A DNA stretch of 64,000 nucleotides from Collinsella aerofaciens. GTDB taxonomy: Bacteria > Actinomycetota > Coriobacteriia > Coriobacteriales > Coriobacteriaceae. This document shows positions 17,124 through 25,512 of this stretch, one piece after another (positions within the stretch are counted from its first letter, which is position 1; each line of letters starts with the position of its first letter). The notes beneath the pieces were generated by a model. The model saw only the letters and a list, made by a program, of their open reading frames with translations, did not search any database and was not told where the DNA came from. The position numbers and the translations under genes are program-made. The stretch lies in the NCBI RefSeq assembly GCF_015670795.1, contig NZ_JADPCJ010000009.1, positions 1 through 64,000 on the forward strand, written 5' to 3'.

Positions 17124-17840
17124 ATGAATGTAGAAACTGCGCAGCGGCTCGCCGACCTTCGCCGCAGCAAAGGCTTTAGTCAAGAAGGGCTGGCACGAAA
17201 GCTGGGACTGTCGCGCCAGGCGGTCAGTAAATGGGAGCGCGCGGAGAGCTCGCCCGATACCGAGAACCTGATCTCGCTCGCCAAACTCTATGGTGTGAGC
17301 CTGGACGAGCTGCTCAATCCGAGCGACGAGATCGAGGACGATATCGAGTTTGAGAACGAGGACCGCGCTCGTCAGCGCGAGGCCGAGGCAGCAGAGCGCG
17401 CACGCACCCATGAGGCGGCGGCACGAGCTACCGAGGCGGCAACACAGGCGAGTGACGCCGCCGCCAAGGCGGCGCAAGCGGCAAGCTGGAGTGCACAGGC
17501 CGCTAATGCCGCTACGGCGCAGGCGACGAGTGGCACCGCGGTTGGCTCGACTCCGGTGAAGGGCCCGTTCCAGTCGTTCCCGTATTGGGCCGTGTGCTGG
17601 CTACTGTTCTTTTTGCTGATGTTCCTGTTTGGTGCCGGCCCCTTTGCCGCACTGATCTTCTTTACGATTCCCATCTATCACTGGGTGGCACGTGCGCTCG
17701 ATGGTGATTGGGCGCGTGGGGATATTCAGGTTGGCCCGGCACCGGCGGTCGCTAGGGCTCAGAATGTTTCCGCTCCGGTTGATACTGACGTGGCTACCGC
17801 GACTACCGCTGAGCCGATTGCCAAAGAGGGTGGTGAATGA
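17124..17840 (+). CDS. XRE-family regulator with C-terminal membrane segments
   Basis: 238 aa. Residues 5-58 form a Cro/CI helix-turn-helix (GFSQEGLARKLGLSRQAVSKWE). A Glu/Arg then Ala-rich helical linker follows (about 80-150), then two hydrophobic segments near 155-195 (WAVCWLLFFLLMFLFG, FAALIFFTIPIYHWV), so the repressor appears tethered to the membrane. AGGAGG precedes the ATG at 17124; the longer upstream frame lacks support. Its TGA overlaps the next start (ATGA), so it is coupled to the DUF4097 gene and probably senses envelope state together with it. Confidence 0.85.
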   Translation: MNVETAQRLADLRRSKGFSQEGLARKLGLSRQAVSKWERAESSPDTENLISLAKLYGVSLDELLNPSDEIEDDIEFENEDRARQREAEAAERARTHEAAARATEAATQASDAAAKAAQAASWSAQAANAATAQATSGTAVGSTPVKGPFQSFPYWAVCWLLFFLLMFLFGAGPFAALIFFTIPIYHWVARALDGDWARGDIQVGPAPAVARAQNVSAPVDTDVATATTAEPIAKEGGE

Positions 17841-18736
17841 TGAAGCTTTCGCATGAATCCAAGGTACGCTTGGGCATTGGCATAGGAGCGTTTGCGCTTA
17901 TCATCGGACTTGTCTTTGGCACTTCGCGGCTATTGGCTCATTCCGATATGGTACGTACGACCGGTATTCTATCTGGCCATTTGTCTGATTTTGACGATAT
18001 GTTTGACGATGACGATCTCTTGGACGACGGCAGCTATTCCGCTCGGCCTCAGCAACTTTCGAGCATGACTTTTGATGCCGATGAGTTCCGCTACCTCGAT
18101 TTCGATATCAATGCGGCTTCGGTGGACGTCAAGGTTGTTGATGGCAACAAGGCTCGTGTTATCGAGCGGGGGCGCGTTGCCAAGGGTATGGATGCCTCCA
18201 AGGTCGCGACGCAAAACATCGCATCCGTCGAGGACTCGACGCTCAAGGTTTTCCAGTTTGGAAGTGATGACGGTAAGGCAATCGATCGCTCGGTTACGGT
18301 TGAGCTGCCGCGCCGTGTTGCCGAACATCTGAAGGGAGTCAACGCGCACGTGGGCTCGGGTGATCTGCAGATTGCCGGTGTCACCTGTGATGGTTTCGAC
18401 CTTTTCCTGGGTGCGGGAGATGTGGAGTTTACGGGCAGCGTGACTGATGCGCTCAGCGCTGAGGTCGGTTCGGGCGATGTGACATTCGAGCTCTACCAGG
18501 CCCCCGCGAAGTCGATGGACGTGAGTGTGGGCTCGGGCGATGTGGAGATGATGGTTCCGAACTCGACGGGCTTTAAGGCGAGCCTTACCTTGGGCAGCGG
18601 CGACTTCGAGAGCGATTTCCTTCCGCTTGGCTACGACGGCGAGACCATTTTGAATCTTGAATTCGATAACGGCGATAAGTCTGCTACGTATCGTTTTGAG
18701 GTCGGTTCGGGCGACATGTCATTTGATTCAGAGTGA
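17837..18736 (+). CDS. DUF4097 beta-helix envelope protein
   Basis: 299 aa. A membrane anchor at residues 12-30 is followed by a very acidic linker (DDMFDDDDLLDD) and a DUF4097 domain built of short beta repeats. GSGD or GAGD occurs six times (for example AHVGSGDLQI, LGAGDVEF, VGSGDVEM, LGSGDFES, VGSGDMSF), one per turn of a predicted right-handed helix. Proteins of this type are usually coded with PspC/LiaG-like or PadR/XRE regulators and act at the cell envelope. The overlap with the XRE gene fits that. Confidence 0.8.
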   Translation: MMKLSHESKVRLGIGIGAFALIIGLVFGTSRLLAHSDMVRTTGILSGHLSDFDDMFDDDDLLDDGSYSARPQQLSSMTFDADEFRYLDFDINAASVDVKVVDGNKARVIERGRVAKGMDASKVATQNIASVEDSTLKVFQFGSDDGKAIDRSVTVELPRRVAEHLKGVNAHVGSGDLQIAGVTCDGFDLFLGAGDVEFTGSVTDALSAEVGSGDVTFELYQAPAKSMDVSVGSGDVEMMVPNSTGFKASLTLGSGDFESDFLPLGYDGETILNLEFDNGDKSATYRFEVGSGDMSFDSE

Positions 18737-18782
18737 CGGGCGGTTTTCGGAGATCGGTACATATAGGCATGCTCTTTGATGA

Positions 18783-18822
18783 AGGCGCCGAAGCCGAGAT
18801 CGGCTCCGGCGCCTTTGCCTTT
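18783..18822 (+). terminator. Terminator between DUF4097 and elp3
   Basis: AGGCGCCG (18783-18790) plus AGCCG pair with CGGCT and CGGCGCCT (18107 to 18114 counted from 18000, i.e. 18807-18814), followed by a T-rich TTGCCTTT. The next promoter begins at once after it. Confidence 0.7.
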
Positions 18823-18833
18823 ACAATGGGGAC
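18822..18833 (+). promoter_or_regulatory. -10 element of elp3, probable leaderless transcript
   Basis: TACAAT (18822-18827) ends six bases before the elp3 ATG (18834). A start site 6-8 bases downstream would coincide with the ATG, so the mRNA may have no leader. No convincing -35 box is seen. Confidence 0.4.
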
Positions 18834-20741
18834 ATGGAACAGATTATCTTGAACATACTCGAGGCCCTGCGTCGCGGCGAGACCGTGGACGACAAAGCGC
18901 TCGTCAAACTGATACATGCCGAGGCGCGCCGTGAGGGTGCCGACAAACGCGATTTGGCCAAGCGCCGTCTGCTGCCGTTCTACCAGCGGGTTAAACGTGA
19001 GGAGCCGGCTCGTTGGGCTGGGTGGAATGTCGATGCCGAGCTGGAACGTCAACTGCTGCAGGTGCTGCGTATGAAGCCTCGTCGCACGGCTTCGGGCGTG
19101 GCAACCATTACCGTCATCACCAAGCCGTGGCCGTGCTCGGGCGATTGCCTGTTTTGCCCCAACGACCTGCGCATGCCCAAAAGCTACCTGCACGCCGAGC
19201 CGGCGTGTGCCCGTGCAGAGCAAAACTGCTTCGATCCATATCTGCAGGTGAGCGCCCGTTTGACCGCGCTTTCGCAGATGGGTCATGCGACCGATAAGAT
19301 CGAGCTCATTGTGCTTGGCGGTACCTGGAGCGACTATCCGCAAGGGTATCAGATGTGGTTTATGTCGGAGCTCTTCCGCGCGCTCAATGACGATGCCGTG
19401 GCCGGCGTGGCGGCCAACCCCATGTTGGCGCGTCCGGGTATCAGCCGTGCCGAGGCGGGGCGCCTGCTCGACGATGCTCCTGCCAATGCGCTGCCGCCGG
19501 TGGTGGCGGAGCGACGCGAACGCTATCGCGCTGTCGGTATTGCGACCGATGAGGTTGAGCTTGCGAGCGGCGTTGCCGACGAGCAGGAGCGTGTGGATGC
19601 TGCCGTGGGCGGCTATAACCGCGCGGTGCGTCGTCTGTACGGCCCCGGCACGCCGTGGGGCGAGGTCGCCGAGTGGCAGACGGCCACGATGGAGGAGCTT
19701 GAGCGCCAACAGCGCATCAACGAGACGGCGAAGCATCGCGTGGTGGGGCTCGTTATCGAGACGCGTCCCGATGCCGTGACGCCACAGGCCCTCACGCTCA
19801 TCCGCCGCCTGGGTTGCACCAAGATCCAGATGGGTATTCAGAGCCTCGACCAGCATTTGCTCGATATCAACGAGCGTCGCATTTCGGTGGCGCAGATCGA
19901 GCGGGCGTTTTCGCTTGCGCGCCTGTTTGGCTTTAAGATTCACGCGCATTTTATGCTCAACTTGCTGGGCGCCACGCCCGAAGGGGACAAGCGCGACTAC
20001 GAGCGCTTTATGACCGAGGGGGCCTTTATGCCCGACGAGGTCAAGGTCTACCCGTGTGCGCTCATCGAGGGCTCGCGTCTGGTGGGCTGCTATGAGCGCG
20101 GCGAGTGGCGTCCCTATACCGAGGAAGAGCTGCTCGATGTGTTAGCCGACGACATCGTGGTGACGCCGGCGTTCTGTCGTATCAGTCGCATGATCCGCGA
20201 CTTTAGTTCCGACGACATTATGGTGGGCAACAAGAAGCCCAACCTGCGTCAGCTCGTCGAGAATCGCTTGGCGGCTCGTGGAGAAGGCGCAGTGGTGCGC
20301 GAGATTCGCTATCGCGAGATCAGTACCGCGGGTGCCGACTTGGATGAGCTTTCTCTTGATGAGGAAGTGGCGTACGAGACGCCGGTGACTTACGAGCGCT
20401 TTTTGCAGTGGGTGACGCCGCGGGGCAAGATCGCGGGCTTTTTGCGGTTGTCACTGCCCGACCATTCGTTTGTTGCCGCGCATGCGGACGAGTTGCCGAC
20501 GACGCCGGACGAGGCGATGATTCGCGAGGTACACGTGTATGGCATGGCGGCACGCGTGGGCGACCAGGGCCAGGCGGCGCAGCATCACGGGTTGGGGCGT
20601 TTGCTCGTAGGGCGTGCGTGCGAGATTGCCCGGGATGCGGGTTATGCGCGTATCAACGTGATTAGCGCGATTGGCACACGCGAGTACTATCGCCATCTTG
20701 GATTTTATGACCATGGCCTTTATCTGCAAAAGGAGCTCTAG
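18834..20741 (+). CDS. elp3: Elp3-type tRNA uridine-34 acetyl-transferase / radical SAM enzyme
   Basis: 635 aa. The radical SAM cluster site is PCSGDCLFC (Cys101, Cys105, Cys108) followed by PNDLRMPKSYL. ETRPDAVTP and KIQMGIQSLD are typical of Elp3. The C-terminal GNAT domain (about 490-635) has QHHGLGRLLVGRACEIA and REYYRHLGF. Elp3 uses acetyl-CoA and SAM to install cm5 on the wobble uridine of tRNA; single-protein Elp3 forms act without Elongator partners. A spermidine-synthase-like gene follows with no gap, and a Trm9-like methyltransferase is encoded upstream. Confidence 0.9.
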   Translation: MEQIILNILEALRRGETVDDKALVKLIHAEARREGADKRDLAKRRLLPFYQRVKREEPARWAGWNVDAELERQLLQVLRMKPRRTASGVATITVITKPWPCSGDCLFCPNDLRMPKSYLHAEPACARAEQNCFDPYLQVSARLTALSQMGHATDKIELIVLGGTWSDYPQGYQMWFMSELFRALNDDAVAGVAANPMLARPGISRAEAGRLLDDAPANALPPVVAERRERYRAVGIATDEVELASGVADEQERVDAAVGGYNRAVRRLYGPGTPWGEVAEWQTATMEELERQQRINETAKHRVVGLVIETRPDAVTPQALTLIRRLGCTKIQMGIQSLDQHLLDINERRISVAQIERAFSLARLFGFKIHAHFMLNLLGATPEGDKRDYERFMTEGAFMPDEVKVYPCALIEGSRLVGCYERGEWRPYTEEELLDVLADDIVVTPAFCRISRMIRDFSSDDIMVGNKKPNLRQLVENRLAARGEGAVVREIRYREISTAGADLDELSLDEEVAYETPVTYERFLQWVTPRGKIAGFLRLSLPDHSFVAAHADELPTTPDEAMIREVHVYGMAARVGDQGQAAQHHGLGRLLVGRACEIARDAGYARINVISAIGTREYYRHLGFYDHGLYLQKEL

Positions 20742-21620
20742 ATGAACAAGCCGAGTGTTTCTGCCGGCGTCGTTGCCGGCGTTGCTCTGGGAGCCGCGGC
20801 GCTTGGTGCGGCCGCTGTCGCTGTTCGTGCTGCCTGTCTGCAGGTTGCGCGAACCCGCAATGGGTTGGCGCGTGTGAAGCGCGTGCACGACGAGGGCGGC
20901 GACGAAGTCCGTGTATTGGTGCAAGGTGGCGTCTACCAAAGCGCGAGTTACGTTGGCGATCGTTGGGCGGAGCCGGTCTTTGCGTACTATCGTGCATTTG
21001 ACGGTGTGTTTGAGGCCGAGGATGCGATGCGCGACGCTTATGGCCACGGCATCGACCGCATGCTTATGCTGGGCGGCGGCGGGTTTGCCTATTCTAAGTT
21101 CGCTCTGATGTCGCACGAGGACTTGCGCATGGACGTCATCGAGTATGACGGAGAGATTACGCGCCTGGCGCGCCGTTGGTTCTATCTGGACGAGCTGGAG
21201 CGCACGGTGGGCGACCGCTTGCGGGTGATTACTGCTGAGGCTCGCTCGTATCTGGGTGTGACGAGTGTGGGCCATCGCCGCTACGACGTGGTCGTGAGCG
21301 ATTGCTTTGGCGGTGCCGAGCCCGTACGCGAGCTGGCGACGGTTGAAGCGTTGCGTTTGGTGCGGGGCAGCCTAAATGTCGGTGGCGTCTACGTTGCCAA
21401 TATCGTGAGCGCAAGCGAGGGGAGCGATGTGACGTTCCTGCGCGATTGCGCTGCCACGGCACTCGAGGTATTCGCCCACGCCTGGGTGGTCCCATGTGGC
21501 GATGCGAAGTTCGGCGGCGAGGAGAACTACCTGCTCATCGCCAGCGACGGCGACTACGCCTTTGCCGAAGCCGTGCCCTTCGACGCCGACTTCCTCGGCA
21601 CCGTCCTTCACGACAAGTAA
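20742..21620 (+). CDS. Spermidine-synthase-like membrane-anchored protein
   Basis: 292 aa. An N-terminal Ala/Val-rich helix (about residues 8-30) likely anchors it. A Rossmann methyltransferase-like fold follows with MLMLGGGGFAYSKF, MDVIEYDGEI and YDVVVSDCFGG, the order seen in polyamine aminopropyltransferases and in the spermidine-synthase-like half of fused transporters. Several polyamine-binding residues cannot be judged, so the true reaction is open. It starts on the base after the elp3 stop, with AAAAGGAG inside elp3, so the two are cotranscribed. Confidence 0.7.
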   Translation: MNKPSVSAGVVAGVALGAAALGAAAVAVRAACLQVARTRNGLARVKRVHDEGGDEVRVLVQGGVYQSASYVGDRWAEPVFAYYRAFDGVFEAEDAMRDAYGHGIDRMLMLGGGGFAYSKFALMSHEDLRMDVIEYDGEITRLARRWFYLDELERTVGDRLRVITAEARSYLGVTSVGHRRYDVVVSDCFGGAEPVRELATVEALRLVRGSLNVGGVYVANIVSASEGSDVTFLRDCAATALEVFAHAWVVPCGDAKFGGEENYLLIASDGDYAFAEAVPFDADFLGTVLHDK

Positions 21621-21646
21621 GTCTCCCCGTCCCAAAAAGACTGGTC

Positions 21647-24091
21647 TTAGGCGTGGTCGCGCCAGCTGCGGACACGCTGCTTCATGCCATCGATGTCGAG
21701 CACGCCTTCGGCGAAACCCTTGCGCACGAGCTCTTCGGGAACAAACTCGTCGTACCGATCAAAGTAAGGCACCTCGCCAGGATAGACGAGGTCGATGGGG
21801 CCGAAGTCCTTCTCGGCCTCGGCGGCGAGCACCTCAAAGAACGTCTCCTCGTCGGCCTTCATCTTAAACTGCATAAAGTACGGGCGCGACGGATCGAGCC
21901 CGCGAAGGCCAAGCTCCGCGGCGCATTTAATCTTGAGCATACGTTCGAGCGCCAGAAAGGCATAGCTGCCCAACCAGGGGAAGAGCACCCAGGTGTCGCC
22001 ACCCAGGTTAATGAGCGGTTTGGTTCCCGCGCCCGAAATCTCGGCGGTATGACGAGCCTGTGCAAGGCGTGCCCGTGCGTTGCCCATGAGATACGGATAT
22101 GCCGCGTGCTCGTTGAGCGCCTTGCGCATGCGCTCGAGTACGTGTGTATTGATGTCGCCGGGGCAGTCGCCAAAGTAGGCCGGCACACGACCCTTGACCT
22201 GCGTGGCAAAGACGGTGTGGCGCTTCCAGTCCACTTCCTCGACAATCCAGCAGTGTCCGGCGATGGCGATGCGCTCACCGGGCGGTGGCGGGTTGACGAT
22301 CGTGCCCAATTCGGCCGACTCGCTACGAACGGTGAACTCCTCGTTTTCCTGGAATACGGCGTAGAACTTAAAGTTGTTAATGATGCGCTCGCCCGCGAGA
22401 CCCACGATGAGTCCGCCGCCCTCGGTGACCTGGATATGGTCGATCTTAATGAGGTGACGCAGCAATACGCGATAGTCATCGGCCGAGATGCGATGGAAAT
22501 AGCTGAGTGTGAGCACGCGCTGGGCAAGCTCTGCCGGCGTGAGCTCGCCGGTGCTGGCAAGTGTCGACATAGTCTGGTGGTAGAGCAGACTGTAAGGGAG
22601 TCGATCGAGCTCGGGCGGCTCGACCCACTTTTCCTCGCGATAGAGTTGTACGAGCGCGATGCCCTGCAGGAGCTTCCACGGAATGGTCTCGGGCATCATC
22701 GTGCGCGGCTCGGGCTCTTCCTCGCGCATGACAAACCACATCTCGGGCGGAAGATCGCGGCGTCCCGTGCGGCCCATTCGCTGCAAAAAGGAGCTGACGG
22801 TAAACGGCGCGTCGATCTGGAAGGCACGCTCCAAGCGGCCGATATCGATACCGAGCTCCAGCGTAGAGGTGGTGACGGTTGTCTGTGCCTGCTCCTCATC
22901 GCGCATGAGTTCCTCGGCCGTCTCGCGCAACGATGCCGAAAGATTGCCGTGATGAATGAGGAAACGGTCGGGCTCGTGCCGGTTCTCGCAGTAGCTACGC
23001 AGCATGGAGCACACGGCCTCTGCCTCCTCGCGCGAGTTGGCAAAGACCAGGCACTTGCGGCCGCGCGTATGCTCAAAGATATAGCCCATACCGGGGTCGG
23101 CGTTGTCGGGCGCCGTGTCGGTGGGGTTGAGAAGCGCCTGCTCGGTCGCTCGTGGGATGTCGACTTCGCCCTCGGGGGCCGAGGAAGTGCGACGGTCTTT
23201 GGGAGCGGCTTTGCCTCGTGCCCGCTCACGACGTTGACGGCGCTCCTCTTGTGTGAGCTGTCCGCTGTGACGCATGTCTTGGGCGCCGGCGGGCAGTGCC
23301 GTGGGCGCCACCGCCTCGATGCGCTCGCATGCGAGCACTTCGGCTTCCTGCGGACCTGTGCCTACGAATCCCCGCTGCTGTGCCTGGGGACCCGAGTTGT
23401 AGAAGTGCTCCATGGAGATGCGCCATACGCGGCGCGGTTCTTCAAAGCGGGGGATAACACAGTTGCGCCCCGTTCCCTGTGAGAGAAAGGCACCCGTGCG
23501 CTCGGGGTCGCCGATGGTGGCCGAAAGGCCAATGCGGCGGGGCTGCACGCCTGCCATGCGCGAGAGGCGCTCGATAAGACAGAGCGTCTGCCCGCCGCGG
23601 TCGCCGCGCATGAGCGAATGAACCTCGTCGATGACGACGTAGCGCAGGTCGCAAAACATGCGCGGGATCGCCATGTGCTTATGGATCAGGAGCGCCTCGA
23701 GCGATTCGGGCGTAATCTGAAGGATGCCGCTCGGCTTTTTGATGAGTTTGGCCTTGTGTGACTGCGAGACATCGCCATGCCAGTGCCAGACGGGGATATC
23801 GGCTTCTTCGCATAGGTCGTTGAGGCGGACGAATTGGTCGTTGATGAGCGCCTTGAGGGGGCCGATGTAGAGGGCGCCCACGCTTGCGGGCGGGTTCTCC
23901 CAAAACTCGGTCAGGATGGGAAAGAAGGCTGCCTCGGTTTTGCCGGAAGCCGTGGATGCCGTCAGGAGCACATTGTCCTGCGTATTAAAGATGGCATCTG
24001 CCGCTGCAACCTGAATGGAGCGCAGGCTCTCCCAATCGTGGGAGTAGATGAAGTCTTGGATAAACGGGGCGTAGCGGTCAAAGGCGTTCAT
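21647..24091 (-). CDS. Lhr-like DEAD/DEAH helicase of a TerB/BrxD-type module (BrxHI-like)
   Basis: 814 aa. Motif I is TASTASGKTE (44-53), motif II VVIDEVHSL (DEVH 155-158), motif III GLSATIGD, motif VI RMGRTGRR near 440. The second RecA lobe carries an insert of low complexity (about residues 255-320) and a long C-terminal Lhr-type domain follows. An upstream in-frame ATG exists, but GAAAGGAGG stands before the ATG at 24091. The helicase, the BrxD-like ATPase and the TerB protein are in order on one strand and probably act together on DNA. Type-2 BREX contains a comparable helicase (BrxHI) and BrxD. Confidence 0.85.
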   Translation of the reverse strand: MNAFDRYAPFIQDFIYSHDWESLRSIQVAAADAIFNTQDNVLLTASTASGKTEAAFFPILTEFWENPPASVGALYIGPLKALINDQFVRLNDLCEEADIPVWHWHGDVSQSHKAKLIKKPSGILQITPESLEALLIHKHMAIPRMFCDLRYVVIDEVHSLMRGDRGGQTLCLIERLSRMAGVQPRRIGLSATIGDPERTGAFLSQGTGRNCVIPRFEEPRRVWRISMEHFYNSGPQAQQRGFVGTGPQEAEVLACERIEAVAPTALPAGAQDMRHSGQLTQEERRQRRERARGKAAPKDRRTSSAPEGEVDIPRATEQALLNPTDTAPDNADPGMGYIFEHTRGRKCLVFANSREEAEAVCSMLRSYCENRHEPDRFLIHHGNLSASLRETAEELMRDEEQAQTTVTTSTLELGIDIGRLERAFQIDAPFTVSSFLQRMGRTGRRDLPPEMWFVMREEEPEPRTMMPETIPWKLLQGIALVQLYREEKWVEPPELDRLPYSLLYHQTMSTLASTGELTPAELAQRVLTLSYFHRISADDYRVLLRHLIKIDHIQVTEGGGLIVGLAGERIINNFKFYAVFQENEEFTVRSESAELGTIVNPPPPGERIAIAGHCWIVEEVDWKRHTVFATQVKGRVPAYFGDCPGDINTHVLERMRKALNEHAAYPYLMGNARARLAQARHTAEISGAGTKPLINLGGDTWVLFPWLGSYAFLALERMLKIKCAAELGLRGLDPSRPYFMQFKMKADEETFFEVLAAEAEKDFGPIDLVYPGEVPYFDRYDEFVPEELVRKGFAEGVLDIDGMKQRVRSWRDHA

Positions 24092-24173
24092 GAGGCCTCC
24101 TTTCAAAAGCGAATCTCTCAACGTGGCGAGCAGTGGCTTGCTGCATTACTGCTTCAACGTTCGCCCAGATAAA

Positions 24174-24210
24174 ACCTACCAAAATAAACCTGTCCCTTTT
24201 TGGCAGGTTA
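24174..24210 (-). repeat. GGGACAGG hairpin, copy 3 (identical core to copy 1)
   Basis: Read on the minus strand, bases 24207-24178 equal bases 155-184 of the window. Arms AACCTACCAAAA (24174-24185) and TTTTGGCAGGTT (24199-24210) pair with one mismatch. The element touches the stop codon of the ATPase gene. Confidence 0.8.
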
Positions 24211-25512
24211 GATGGTGAATTCGGCGAAGTTGCGGTCGCCGTCTGCGGTTCCGGTGTCGCCTGTTGCTGTTGCCGGCGCCAGCGTGACGCCGCCGACGCT
24301 TTGCAGCAACTCAGCCACGTTTGCATCGGGATTCTGACACAGGATATCGAGCAGCTCGATAAAGTCACGGATGACCTCACGCGGCGTCAAGTGCGTATCG
24401 GCTCCCACGCGGCCAAACTCAATCTTGAGGAAGTCCACCAAGTCGTTCTCGGTAAGCGTGGGCGTCCAGCCAAAGTAGCCGGCGTGAATTTGCATGAGTT
24501 TTTCGATTAGCACCAGCAACTCCTCATAGGTGAGTGGCTGCAGGCGGATGATGGGCGCGAGCATGTCTTTGAGATCATCGCGCGCAAAACGGCCCTGAGC
24601 GAGACGGCTCCGAAGGGCCTCGTAGGAGAACACGCCGCGGCGGCGGTCTTCGATGGAGGTTGGCGTGCCGCCCATGATCATGCCCAGGTACTGCGCCTTG
24701 CCCTGGAGCGTGTCGTTGTACATGGTCAGGATCTTCTCGTAGTTATATTGGCGCGTGATCGCGTTGGGAATCTTGTACAGATTCACGAGCTCGTCAATGA
24801 GCACCAGCATGCCCTTGTAGCCGCTGCAGACCAAAAAACGTGCGATGAGCTTGACGTAGTCGTACCAATCGTCATCGCTGATGATGGTCGAGGAGTCCAG
24901 CTCGGCGCGCGCCTCGCTCTTGGTGCGGTACTCGCCGCGGATCCATTTGGTCACGCGGCTCATAGCTTCTTCGTCGCCCTCGGATACGGCCGCGCGGTAG
25001 CGGCGGAGCATACGGGCGAAGTCGAAGCCGTGGACCATTTCCTCGAGCGGGGCCAGTTGGGCATTGACGGCAGACTCATCGGCATCGGCACACGAGGCGA
25101 CCCAGCGATCCAGGATAAGGTTGAGCGCACCGCCCTCGGGGCGCGTTTTAGTCGATATGTTGCGGATGAGCTCACGGTAGGTGGCAAGGCCCTGTCCCTG
25201 GCCGCCCTGCAGGCGGCGCTCAGGGGATAGGTCGGCATCGGCGACGACGAATCCCTCGCCCATGGCGTGCGTGCGGATGGTCTGGAGCAAAAAGCTCTTG
25301 CCGGTGCCGTAACGACCGACTAAAAAACGGAAGCTCGCGCCACCGTCGGAGATGAGACTCAGATCGGTGAGCAGGGCGCAAATCTCGACCTCGCGTCCCA
25401 CGGTGATATAGGGAAGGCCGATGCGCGGGACCACGCCGCCCTTGAGCGAGTTTAGGATAACGGCGGCGACGCGTTTGGGTACACGGGGCGCTGCGGATGC
25501 GGTATCACTCAT
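24208..25512 (-). CDS. BrxD-like P-loop ATPase (DUF2791 type)
   Basis: 434 aa. Walker A is GRYGTGKS (66-73), Walker B is GMLVLIDEL near 235. The N-terminal GVVPRIGLPYITVGRE and the C-terminal VIRDFIELLDIL are typical of the ATP-binding protein (BrxD/DUF2791) found in BREX type 2 and in stand-alone loci. A STAND/ORC-like ATPase that loads a helicase is a reasonable reading. It overlaps the TerB gene by 8 bases and precedes the Lhr-like helicase, so all three are likely one transcript. The last codons lie against a GGGACAGG hairpin. Confidence 0.82.
   Translation of the reverse strand: MSDTASAAPRVPKRVAAVILNSLKGGVVPRIGLPYITVGREVEICALLTDLSLISDGGASFRFLVGRYGTGKSFLLQTIRTHAMGEGFVVADADLSPERRLQGGQGQGLATYRELIRNISTKTRPEGGALNLILDRWVASCADADESAVNAQLAPLEEMVHGFDFARMLRRYRAAVSEGDEEAMSRVTKWIRGEYRTKSEARAELDSSTIISDDDWYDYVKLIARFLVCSGYKGMLVLIDELVNLYKIPNAITRQYNYEKILTMYNDTLQGKAQYLGMIMGGTPTSIEDRRRGVFSYEALRSRLAQGRFARDDLKDMLAPIIRLQPLTYEELLVLIEKLMQIHAGYFGWTPTLTENDLVDFLKIEFGRVGADTHLTPREVIRDFIELLDILCQNPDANVAELLQSVGGVTLAPATATGDTGTADGDRNFAEFTI

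Noticed and set aside
21446..23482. 678-codon plus-strand frame opposite the Lhr-like helicase
   Set aside because: It is a shadow frame; the minus-strand helicase motifs are complete and the composition of the plus frame is unnatural.
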